From: Rhodospirillales bacterium
GTDB taxonomy: Bacteria > Pseudomonadota > Alphaproteobacteria > Rhodospirillales > Defluviicoccaceae
Reading direction: 5' to 3'
DNA: 64,000 bases
Assembly: GCA_016793925.1 (NCBI GenBank)
Contig: JAEULH010000116.1
Span: forward strand, 1 to 64,000
In this document: piece by piece, positions 26,832-34,912 of the stretch
Layout of the letters: every line of letters starts with the position of its first letter
Position numbering within the stretch: the stretch's first letter is position 1
Program-made: the position numbers and the translations under genes
Notes under the pieces: model-generated
Told to the model about the DNA's origin: nothing
The model's input: only the letters and a program-made list of their open reading frames with translations
The model's database searches: none

Positions 26832-27821
26832 TCAGGCGACGCCGGCCCGCAAGCAGTCGTGAATGTGGATGATCCCGACAGGATGTTCGTCCGCAACCAC
26901 GAACAGGCTGGTGATGTTGCGGCCATTCATAAAACCGAGCGCTTCGCTGGCCAACGCTTCGGGCCGGATCGTCTTCGGATGCGGGGTCATAACATCCGCG
27001 ACGCGCCGCGACAGCAGATCGGGCGCCATGTGCCGGCGCAGGTCGCCGTCAGTAATCAGGCCGCAAAGCGCCCCTGAAGCATCTACGATGCCGACGCAGC
27101 CGAAGCTCTTGACTGTCATGACGATCAAAGCCTCCGACATGGGCTCATCTTCGCCGAGCAGAGGAAGAGCCGCGCCCGAATGCATGATCGCAGAGACCTT
27201 GAGCAGCCTGCGGCCGAGCTTGCCGCCTGGATGAAGGACGTGGAAGTCGTCGCCGGAGAAGCCCTTGCGCTCGAGCATGGCCACCGCAAGAGCGTCGCCA
27301 AGCGCCAGCATGACCGTGGTCGAGGTGGTCGGAGCGAGACCCATGGGGCACGCTTCCGGCGCGTCGGGCAAGACCAGGACAACGTCAGCTGCCTCGGCAA
27401 GCGTGCTGTTTCGTCGCCCTGTGATCGCGATCAGGCCAATCGTAAAGCGCTTGGCATAGGTTACGAGATCGGCGAGTTCGGTGGTTTCGCCCGAGTTTGA
27501 CAGCGCAATCACGGCGTCGTTCTCGGTGATCATGCCAAGGTCGCCGTGGCTCGCCTCGGCCGGATGAACGAACGATGCCGGCGTTCCGGTCGAGGCCAGC
27601 GTCGCCGCAATCTTCGTCGCTATATGACCGCTCTTTCCCATGCCGCTGACGATTACTCGCCCCGTGACTTTCCCGAGAAGATCTACTGCGCGAGTGAATT
27701 CATCGCTCAGATTGCGGCTGAGCGCGTCGATGCCGGCCGCCTCAAGACGGAGGACCCGCCTCGCTGATTCGAGCCCGTCGTGGGTATTGTTGGTAAGCAA
27801 ACCAACCGCAGCGTCCTTCAC
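26832..27821 (-). CDS. kdsD: D-arabinose 5-phosphate isomerase
   Basis: 329 residues. The SIS domain (residues about 40-190) has VIVSGMGKSGHIATKIAATL and ALSNSGETTEL. A pair of CBS domains follows (DVMTPHPKTIRPEALASEAL). It turns ribulose 5-phosphate into arabinose 5-phosphate, the precursor of Kdo in lipopolysaccharide. The start is GTG 27821. It leads the lptC-lptA-lptB genes, so Kdo supply and lipopolysaccharide export share one transcription unit. Confidence 0.92.
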   Translation of the reverse strand: MKDAAVGLLTNNTHDGLESARRVLRLEAAGIDALSRNLSDEFTRAVDLLGKVTGRVIVSGMGKSGHIATKIAATLASTGTPASFVHPAEASHGDLGMITENDAVIALSNSGETTELADLVTYAKRFTIGLIAITGRRNSTLAEAADVVLVLPDAPEACPMGLAPTTSTTVMLALGDALAVAMLERKGFSGDDFHVLHPGGKLGRRLLKVSAIMHSGAALPLLGEDEPMSEALIVMTVKSFGCVGIVDASGALCGLITDGDLRRHMAPDLLSRRVADVMTPHPKTIRPEALASEALGFMNGRNITSLFVVADEHPVGIIHIHDCLRAGVA

Positions 27822-27978
27822 GACCTTATCCTCATCAACCTCATCGCCCGATTTACCCGCCGCAGCCGCGCACGCCCGGCGTCAACAGGGGCTGTTTGGC
27901 CCAGTCTGGTCCGTCGATTGCGCCCCGTCTGTGGCCAGTATGGGAACCCGACGCGTGCGGATCAACGCACGATTGCCG

Positions 27979-28001
27979 CCGCCCCTCTGCGCGAGGGGCG
28001 G
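27979..28001 (-). terminator. Possible hairpin after the RNase D gene
   Basis: A 9-bp stem (27979-27987 with 27993-28001) around a five-base loop tgcgc, 19 bases after the rnd stop codon on the minus strand. It lacks a T tract, so intrinsic termination is uncertain. Confidence 0.35.
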
Positions 28002-28019
28002 GATAACAGGACGGCCGGC

Positions 28020-28682
28020 TCAGTAGGCGAAGATGTCCTCGTCAGGCCAGCCCTCGACGTCCAGCTGGGCGCGCGCCGGAACGAAGCGGAAGCAGTCTTC
28101 AGCCAGCTTGCCGCGATTTTCGCGCGCGAGCATCTCGTCAAGACGCGCGCGCAGGCGGTGCAGGTAGAGTACGTCGCTGGCGGCGTACATGAGCTGCTCG
28201 GGCGTCAGTTGGGCGCGGCCCCAGTCGGAGCTTTGCTGCTCCTTGGACATATCGACGCCAATCAGTTCGCGGCACAGCTCCTTGAGGCTATGCCGGTCGG
28301 TGTAGGTGCGTGCCAGTCTCGATGCGATCTTGGTGCAATAGATGGGCGCGCAGACCACGCCGAGATAACGGTACATGAGCCCGACGTCGAAGCGGGCGAA
28401 GTGGAACAGTTTCGTCACGCGCTCGTCAGCGAGAAGCGCCTTCAGATTCGGCGCGTCGTAGTCGTCGCCGCCATCCTGGTCGCGAAGGAACTGGACGAGA
28501 TGGCACGCGCCGTCGCCAGCCGAAAGCTGGACGAGGCAGAGCCGGTCTCGATGGGCGCGCAGGCCCATCGCCTCAGTGTCGACAGCGACGACGTTGCCGA
28601 GATCGAGGCCTTCGGGCAGGTCGCCGCGATGGAGCTCGATCGATCCGCCATCCAACCTAGCTGCGCCGGGCCTTTTGTTCAT
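28020..28682 (-). CDS. rnd: Ribonuclease D
   Basis: 220 residues, a DEDD 3'-5' exonuclease without the usual C-terminal HRDC domains, the short alphaproteobacterial form. Exo I is VAVDTEAMGL, Exo II is KLFHFARFDVGLMYRYL, and Exo III is LMYAASDVLYLHRLRARLDE. It trims the 3' ends of tRNA precursors. ATG 28682 lies only 14 bases after the CCA end of a tRNA-Leu gene on the same strand, so the mRNA probably comes from a tRNA transcript. No clear ribosome site is visible. Confidence 0.9.
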   Translation of the reverse strand: MNKRPGAARLDGGSIELHRGDLPEGLDLGNVVAVDTEAMGLRAHRDRLCLVQLSAGDGACHLVQFLRDQDGGDDYDAPNLKALLADERVTKLFHFARFDVGLMYRYLGVVCAPIYCTKIASRLARTYTDRHSLKELCRELIGVDMSKEQQSSDWGRAQLTPEQLMYAASDVLYLHRLRARLDEMLARENRGKLAEDCFRFVPARAQLDVEGWPDEDIFAY

Positions 28683-28696
28683 CACGTCGCTGCGCT

Positions 28697-28783
28697 TGGT
28701 GCCCAGGAGAAGACTCGAACTTCCACGGCCTTTCGGCCACAGGTACCTGAAACCTGCGCGTCTACCAATTCCGCCACCTGGGC
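28697..28783 (-). tRNA. tRNA-Leu (anticodon CAG)
   Basis: 87 bases including the encoded CCA. The acceptor stem GCCCAGG pairs with CCTGGGC, with discriminator A. The D arm reads GCGGAATTGGTAGACGC. The anticodon stem CAGGT/ACCTG encloses loop TTCAGGT, anticodon CAG. A long variable arm (GTGGCCGAAAGGCC) and the T arm GTTCGAGTC follow, as expected for a class II leucine tRNA. It points towards rnd. Confidence 0.95.
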
Positions 28784-29018
28784 AAAGGAGGTGTGGGTGA
28801 TACCGACGCATGCGCTATCATGGGTGTAGCTACGACTCGGGCCGCGGGCTGTCAACAGCGTTCCGCCGCGCAGGCGCAGCGCACAGGCACATGAGGCGTC
28901 GCGGCGGCAGTGTGGCGGTTGGCGAGGTTGACGACGCCGGGCAACTGCGATAAGCGGCGTATCGGTATCGGGTAGAGCCGTCACAGGGACCGGCTCGGGC
29001 GCAGCGGAGGGCCGGAAA

Positions 29019-29960
29019 GTGTTGGATCGGCGCCTGATTACCGTCTTTGGCGGCGCAGGGTTTATCGGCCGTCACATCGTTTGGCGACTTGCCCGTGACG
29101 GATGGATTATCCGGGTCGCGGGTCGCGATCGCGAGCGTGCCATGTTTCTTAAGACTTCTGGCGACGCCGGCCAGATCGTGCCGGTCGCAGCGGATGTGAC
29201 GCACATGGCGAGTGTTCAGGCTGCTGTGGTCGACGCCGATGCGGTCGTCAACCTTGTTGGCGTCCTGTCGCCCAGCGGCCGTCACAGCTTCGATGCAGTG
29301 CACGCACAGGGCGCCGCCAATATCGCCGCCGCGGCTCGCGATGCCGGCTCCGAGCGCCTGATCCAGTTTTCCGCCATCGGAGCGAGTTCATCGTCAGAGT
29401 CCGTCTATGCCAGGACCAAAGCGGCCGGCGAGCAGGCAGCGAGATCGGCATTCCCTGATGTCGCCATCCTCAGGCCGAGCGTGGTTTTTGGCCCCGAGGA
29501 CCGCTTTTTCAACCGCTTCGCCTCGATGGCGCGGATCATGCCGGTGCTGCCGACCTTTGAGAGCAAAGTCCAGCCCGTCTATGTTGGCGATGTTGCCGAC
29601 GCGGTCATGCGCGTCCTTGCCGACCCGTCGACTCGCGGCAAGACGTACGAACTCGGCGGCCCCCGGGTGATGACCTACAGGGACATTATGGAGATCGTGC
29701 TAAAGGAGACCGGGCGGCGGCGCTGGCTCGTGCCGCTGCCGTTGTCGATTGCCGCAATCCAAGGCTGGTTCCTGGAAAAACTACCGTCGCCGCCGTTGAC
29801 CCGGGACCAAGTCAGGCTGCTCGGCATCGACAACGTGGTTTCGGCCGCCGCTCTCGGCCTGAAGGACCTCAACATTTCTCCGACGGCGGTCGAAGCCATT
29901 GTTCCGACCTATCTCGCGAACTATCAGCCGCCAGCCAAGCAGTCTTTGCGCGGACTTTAG
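29019..29960 (+). CDS. NAD(P)-binding epimerase-like protein (complex I NDUFA9 type)
   Basis: 313 residues, an atypical short-chain dehydrogenase. The Rossmann motif VFGGAGFIGRHIVWRLARDG is at the N-terminus, then DAVVNLVGVLSP and the active-site remnant SVYARTKAAGE, in which the usual YxxxK is YARTK. It fits the NDUFA9-like group, associated in mitochondria with complex I or ubiquinone biosynthesis. GTG 29019 follows a GGAGG at 29006. Its function in bacteria is not established. Confidence 0.8.
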   Translation: MLDRRLITVFGGAGFIGRHIVWRLARDGWIIRVAGRDRERAMFLKTSGDAGQIVPVAADVTHMASVQAAVVDADAVVNLVGVLSPSGRHSFDAVHAQGAANIAAAARDAGSERLIQFSAIGASSSSESVYARTKAAGEQAARSAFPDVAILRPSVVFGPEDRFFNRFASMARIMPVLPTFESKVQPVYVGDVADAVMRVLADPSTRGKTYELGGPRVMTYRDIMEIVLKETGRRRWLVPLPLSIAAIQGWFLEKLPSPPLTRDQVRLLGIDNVVSAAALGLKDLNISPTAVEAIVPTYLANYQPPAKQSLRGL

Positions 29961-29972
29961 CCGAACGACCCT

Positions 29973-31388
29973 CTACCTTTTGGTAAATGCGGTGGCCGGG
30001 ACAGAAGCTGCAAGAAAGCGCCACGCCCGCATGCCTTCCGGCCAGGAATGATCCGCCAGTCCGGCCTTCCTCTTAAGCTGGACAAGGAACTCCCGAGGCT
30101 CGCTGATCGTCTTCCACACCTGAGGCAGGAACAGTGCACGGCGTCCGTCGGCTTCGATGATGAGCCCGTCAATACCGGGACGCAGCCGGGCGAGCAGATC
30201 TTGCTCGTCAATGAAATCGATCGCAGCGGGCTGGCTCAGGAGTGAGACTGTTACGTCCAGATTAACGGACTCGCTGCGATCGAGCGGCGGAAAGCGGTGA
30301 TCGGCGAAGGCAGCGGCAAATGCGTTTTCCGCAATGTCCGCAGCGAGTGGCCGAAAAGCCTTGGCGGTGCCGATGCAGCCGCGAAGCTGACCCCGCCGGC
30401 GAAGTGTCACGAACGAGGCGCCGGTGGCCGCCAGCGCGCTGGCATAAGCGCTAAGGTCTGCCTGCAGAGACCGACCATGGTAGAGCCCGTGTGCGATCGA
30501 CGCCCGAGCAAGGGCGTGCATCGTATCGCCGTGACGGGCAATGATTGCGTGCAGGCTTGGTTCCTCGTCTTCATCAGCAGCTTCGGCTAGCGGCTGTTCG
30601 GTGAACAGCCATGCGCCGTAGCCAACCACCCGCCGCCGGTCACCGGCCGTATCACCCGAATTGCGCACGTCGAGCGTTGCCACTGTCAGCTTGCGTCGGC
30701 GGGCAGCCAACAGCAGCCCGCTGACAGGTATACGCCCGCATGCCTGGTCGGCACCGATGTCTTCCGCCGACAGCATTTCGATGGCCCGGGTGGTGACTGC
30801 ATCGACGGCCCGCGCGCTTGCGTAGTCCAGATAGTGGCTGAGATCGGAGCTAACGACGATGAGAGTTTCCGGCCCGCCCCAAAGCCGCTCGAGAACCTCC
30901 GCCACCTCGGCGGCCTTCGCCTGGCCGGCAACAAGCGGAACGATCGTAAAATCCCCGAGGATTTCCTGCAGAAACGGCAGGTGAACCTCAAGGCTGTGCT
31001 CTTCGGCATGAGTGGCCTCAAGCACTGAGACCTGCGGCAGCGACAGGATTTGGGCGACGGCGGTCGTGTCCACCGGCACCGGCCTTAGGGGCGTTGTAAA
31101 GGCGGCGGCCGCAGTGGCCCCGATCCCACGCAAAGGCACGCGGTGGCATGGCCCGATCAGCACGACGCGGTGGACTGCATCGGCATAGGCTCGTAGGCAG
31201 GCATAGGCCGAAGCCGCAACGGGGCCGGAGTAGATATAGCCGGCGTGGGGAGCGATGATTGCTTTCGGTCGCCCCGCTATTTCCGTGGGATCGGCCCGAC
31301 TCAAAAGCGATCGGACGCAGGCTTCCAGATCGTGTGCATTGCCCGGATAGAATGTTCCGGCAACTGCAGCAGGTCGGATGTGACTCAT
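29973..31388 (-). CDS. AmmeMemoRadiSam protein: Memo and AMMECR1 domains fused
   Basis: 471 residues. Residues 1 to about 265 form the Memo domain: IAPHAGYIYSGPVAASAY (His48), VVLIGPCHRVPL, EEHSLEVHLPFLQ and VVSSDLSHYLDYA, the histidines that bind metal. Residues from about 290 on form the AMMECR1 domain, with the signature LRGCIGT near residue 337 and FADHRFPPLDRSE. The two are separate genes in many genomes. With the divergent radical SAM gene 144 bases away this makes the conserved AmmeMemoRadiSam set, whose reaction is not known. ATG 31388 is the family start. Confidence 0.9.
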   Translation of the reverse strand: MSHIRPAAVAGTFYPGNAHDLEACVRSLLSRADPTEIAGRPKAIIAPHAGYIYSGPVAASAYACLRAYADAVHRVVLIGPCHRVPLRGIGATAAAAFTTPLRPVPVDTTAVAQILSLPQVSVLEATHAEEHSLEVHLPFLQEILGDFTIVPLVAGQAKAAEVAEVLERLWGGPETLIVVSSDLSHYLDYASARAVDAVTTRAIEMLSAEDIGADQACGRIPVSGLLLAARRRKLTVATLDVRNSGDTAGDRRRVVGYGAWLFTEQPLAEAADEDEEPSLHAIIARHGDTMHALARASIAHGLYHGRSLQADLSAYASALAATGASFVTLRRRGQLRGCIGTAKAFRPLAADIAENAFAAAFADHRFPPLDRSESVNLDVTVSLLSQPAAIDFIDEQDLLARLRPGIDGLIIEADGRRALFLPQVWKTISEPREFLVQLKRKAGLADHSWPEGMRAWRFLAASVPATAFTKR

Positions 31389-31532
31389 CGCCTGAGCTCC
31401 GCGGTCTTGTGCTATGATTCTAACAAGCTCACGCGGGTGGCTCAACGCGCTCCGCCAGTCGATTTCGCGCCAATGTGCCACTCCGCCAGAGCGCGTGACG
31501 GAGAAGAAATCCATCCCGCGGGAGAACCGGAC

Positions 31533-32633
31533 ATGGCCCAAGAGACAGCCAAGGCGGCGGTTGCGGGGCGCTACTGGCACCGCACCGGCGACGGCCGCAT
31601 TCAATGCGACGTCTGCCCCCGCCTGTGCCGGCTGCATGACAGCCAGCGGGGGCTCTGCTTTGTTCGCGCCAGATAGGGCGACCAGGTCGTATTGACTACC
31701 TACGGGCGGTCGAGCGGCTTCTGTATCGACCCGATCGAGAAAAAGCCGCTGGCGCAGTTCCTGCCGGGAACGGCGGTTCTGTCCTTCGGCACAGCCGGTT
31801 GCAACCTGACTTGCAAGTTTTGTCAGAACTGGGACATTTCCAAGTCACGCGAATCGGATACGCTTTGCGACGCGGCGAGCCCGCAAGCGATCGCCGCCAC
31901 AGCGGCGGCAACCGGCTGCCGCTCCGTCGCCTTTACCTACAACGACCCGGTGATCTTCCTTGAGTATGCCGTCGATGTCGCCCAGGCCTGCCATGCCCGG
32001 AACCTGAAAACCGTGGCAGTGACAGCCGGTTACATCTGCGCCGAGCCCCGTGTCGAATTCTTCCGCAATATCGACGCGGCCAACGTGGATCTGAAGGGGT
32101 TCACGGAGGCTTTCTATCAGCGGCTGTGCAGCGGCCATCTGCAACCGGTTCTCGACACGCTGGTCTACCTCAAGCGAGAGACCGAGGTCTGGGTCGAGAT
32201 TACGAACCTATTGATCCCCGGCGAAAATGACTCGGATGACGAGTTGGACGCGATGACGAGGTGGATCGTGTCCGAACTCGGTCCGGACGTGCCGATCCAC
32301 TTCTCCGCGTTCCACCCAGACTGGAAGATGACCGATCTTCCCGCGACGTCGCCAGCAACCCTGACGCGCGCGCGCCAGATCGCGCTCAATAACGGCCTGC
32401 ACTATGCCTACACCGGCAACGTCCATGACAGCGCCGGCGATACTACCCACTGCCATGGCTGCGGCGCAGCCGTTATTGAGCGAGACTGGTACGAACTTAC
32501 CCGCTATGCGCTCACCGATGAAGGTCGCTGTCGGCAGTGCGCTACCCGCTGCGCCGGTGTCTTCGACGGGGCGCCCGGCACTTGGGGCCGCCGCCGGCGT
32601 CCGGTACGGCTGGCTGTGCCACATTCGGCCTGA
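31533..32633 (+). pseudogene. AmmeMemoRadiSam radical SAM enzyme with an in-frame TAG
   Basis: ATG 31533 has GGGAGAACC upstream and begins a frame with CDVCPRLCRLHDSQRGLCFV, the cysteine-rich N-terminus of the family. A TAG at 31674-31676 interrupts it. The same frame then continues for 319 codons with VLTTYGRSSGFCIDPIEKKP, the radical SAM motif CNLTCKFCQNW, and C-terminal HCHGCGAAVIERDWYEL. The family normally reads through here (VR-x-GD-x-VLTTYGRSSG), so one base change, for example CAG to TAG, explains it. A restart at TTG 31692 would keep the cluster motif but lose the N-terminal cysteines. Nonsense mutation, sequencing error or partial reading are all possible. Confidence 0.85.
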
Positions 32634-32743
32634 TCGATCCGTTCGGTCGACGCTTAAAGCCTGCTGTCTTTCGCGACGCTGTGGCATAAATAGGAGGCAT
32701 GGTGGCCAAGGCTGCCGTTTCATCAGCCGTGAGAGGGACTTCC

Positions 32744-34315
32744 ATGAAGCTCGCCTTTGCCGCGCCGGATCTTCCGGAGAAGGGCGTCGTCGTCGCGTTC
32801 GTACTCGAAGATCGCGAACTCAGCGCCAGTGCCCGTATCCTGAATGACAGGCTGCGGGGTGCGCTGGTCCGGGTCATGGAGGCCGGGCGGTTTAAGGGCA
32901 AAAAGGACCAGGTACTGGCGATTCCGGCACCGGGCGAAGGCAGCTACGACCGGGTGGTGCTCGTCGGTCTCGGCAAAGCGGGCGATATCGACACAATGCG
33001 TGCTCAGGCTGCTGGCGGTCGGATCTGCGCCGCGCTCGCTAGCGACGGCGTGAAGTCAGCCTCCGTAGCGGTCGATGTTCTGGAAGGTGCCGAATTCGGC
33101 GCCGCCGAGATGGCCGCTGAGCTGGCCTATGGGGCGCGGCTGCGGTCGTACCGCTTCGACAAGTATTTGACAAAGCAGAAGGAAGAGGACAAGCCGACGC
33201 TCGAAGCGCTGACCTTCCTCTGTGACAACCATACCCGGGCGCGGAAGTTGTTCGCACCTCTGGATGCGATCGCGGCCGGGGTGACGTTCACACGCGACCT
33301 GGTCTCGGAACCGGCGAACGTGATCTACCCGGAGTCACTGGCGGCCAAAGCGAAAACACTCGAAGATCTTGGCGTCGAGGTCGAGGTGCTCGGGGAAAAG
33401 GAGATGAGGAAGCTGGGCATGGGTGCCCTGCTTGGCGTTGGGCAAGGGTCCGGCCGCGAATCCCAGCTTGTCGTCATGCAGTGGTGGGGCGCTGGCAAGC
33501 CCGACGCGGAGGGCAAAGGCAAGAAGGGAAAGAAATCCACGAAGAGCGACGCTGGGAGCGAAGGGCTCGACGAGGCCAAGCGACCGCTCGCGTTCATCGG
33601 CAAGGGCGTAACCTTCGATACCGGCGGAATCTCGATCAAGCCAGCCGCCGGCATGGAGGACATGAAGTGGGACATGGCCGGCTCGGCTGCGGTGATTGGG
33701 CTGATGAAAGCCCTGGCCGGACGCCGGGCTGCGGCCAACGTCGTCGGCGTCGTCGGCCTGGTTGAAAACATGCCGTCGGGCACCGCCCAGCGGCCCGGCG
33801 ACATCGTCACCTCGATGTCGGGACAGACCATCGAGGTGCTAAACACCGATGCCGAGGGTCGGCTCGTCCTTGCAGACGCCCTGTGGTACACCAAAATCCG
33901 CTTCGAGCCGCGGCTGATGGTCGATCTAGCGACGCTAACCGGGGCCATAATTATTGCGCTCGGCAACGAGATGGCAGGCCTCTTTTCCAACGACGACGGG
34001 CTGGCAACCAGGCTCAGCGCCGCTGGTAAGGCGGTCGGCGAACTTCTGTGGCGGATGCCGCTCGGCGAGGAATACGATAAAAGCATCAAGTCCGATGCAG
34101 CCGACATGAAGAACATCGGCAACCGCGGCGCCGGCAGCATCACCGCGGCGCAGTTCCTCCAGCGCTTCGTCGACGGAACGCCGTGGGCACATCTCGATAT
34201 AGCGGGCGTTGCTTGGTCGAAGAAGGACGCCGCGATTGTGCCGAAAGGCGGCACCGGTTACGGCGTTCGTCTGCTTGACCGCTTCGTCGCCGAAAACTAC
34301 GAAGAAGAAGCGTGA
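32744..34315 (+). CDS. pepA: Leucyl aminopeptidase
   Basis: 523 residues, M17 family with two metals. The catalytic domain has FIGKGVTFDTGGISIKPAAG, MEDMKWDMAGSAAVIG and the bicarbonate/metal segment VLNTDAEGRLVLADAL. It removes N-terminal residues from peptides in the cytoplasm. A Lys/Gly/Glu-rich insert (GKGKKGKKSTKSDAGSEG, near residue 260) separates QWWGAGKP from the catalytic domain, where most members have only a few residues. ATG 32744 with GAGAGGGAC upstream gives the usual start MKLAFAAP. An upstream ATG (32699) with GGAGG would add 15 residues. Confidence 0.92.
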   Translation: MKLAFAAPDLPEKGVVVAFVLEDRELSASARILNDRLRGALVRVMEAGRFKGKKDQVLAIPAPGEGSYDRVVLVGLGKAGDIDTMRAQAAGGRICAALASDGVKSASVAVDVLEGAEFGAAEMAAELAYGARLRSYRFDKYLTKQKEEDKPTLEALTFLCDNHTRARKLFAPLDAIAAGVTFTRDLVSEPANVIYPESLAAKAKTLEDLGVEVEVLGEKEMRKLGMGALLGVGQGSGRESQLVVMQWWGAGKPDAEGKGKKGKKSTKSDAGSEGLDEAKRPLAFIGKGVTFDTGGISIKPAAGMEDMKWDMAGSAAVIGLMKALAGRRAAANVVGVVGLVENMPSGTAQRPGDIVTSMSGQTIEVLNTDAEGRLVLADALWYTKIRFEPRLMVDLATLTGAIIIALGNEMAGLFSNDDGLATRLSAAGKAVGELLWRMPLGEEYDKSIKSDAADMKNIGNRGAGSITAAQFLQRFVDGTPWAHLDIAGVAWSKKDAAIVPKGGTGYGVRLLDRFVAENYEEEA

Positions 34316-34401
34316 GCGCAATTACGTCGCACCGAAGCGATCAAGTGCGCAGGGCCGATCGCGCGAGCCGATAAAGGACATCTTCCGCGCGCGGAGTGTT
34401 C

Positions 34402-34851
34402 ATGACCGAGGTCGCATTTTATCATTTGCAGCGTGCGCCGCTCGACGCGGTCCTGCCCCGACTGCTCGAACGCACCTTGGCGGCCAACCGGCGCGCCTTG
34501 GTTCTTGTCGGGTCCGCCGAACGGGTCGAGGCTCTCGCCGGGCTCTTGTGGACCTACCGCTCCGACTCGTGGCTGCCGCACGGCACGGTCAAAGATGGAA
34601 CCGCTGCCGACCAGCCGATCTGGCTCAGCGACAAGGACGACAACCCGAACGCAGCGACCTACCTGTTCCTGACTGACGGCGCCGGCAGCCTCCGGATGGC
34701 CGAATTTGAGCGCTGCTTCGACCTGTTCGACGGCAACGACGAGGCGGCCGTCGCCGCTGCACGCGAGCGCTGGACGGCACTGAAGGTCGGGGGCCACACG
34801 CTGACCTACTGGCAGCAGGACGGACAGGGGAAATGGGAAAAGCGCGCATGA
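34402..34851 (+). CDS. holC: DNA polymerase III chi subunit
   Basis: 149 residues. The family pattern is clear: FYHLQRAPLDAVLPRLLERT, the segment LWTYRSDSWLPHGTV, and IWLSDKDDNPNAATYLFLTD. It connects the clamp loader to single-strand binding protein. It follows pepA as in many proteobacteria. A GTG two codons earlier is an alternative start. The A+T-rich phage remnant begins only about 60 bases after it. Confidence 0.88.
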   Translation: MTEVAFYHLQRAPLDAVLPRLLERTLAANRRALVLVGSAERVEALAGLLWTYRSDSWLPHGTVKDGTAADQPIWLSDKDDNPNAATYLFLTDGAGSLRMAEFERCFDLFDGNDEAAVAAARERWTALKVGGHTLTYWQQDGQGKWEKRA

Positions 34852-34912
34852 ACAAGCCATTTGCGTACTGCCCTGTCAAAGCGAGGCAGCCCATAGTTCC
34901 AAGCGAACAAAT

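Noticed and set aside
31674..31676. TAG read as pyrrolysine or another recoded residue
   Set aside because: No pyl genes are seen, the family has no such residue here, and a simple nonsense change or read error is a better explanation.
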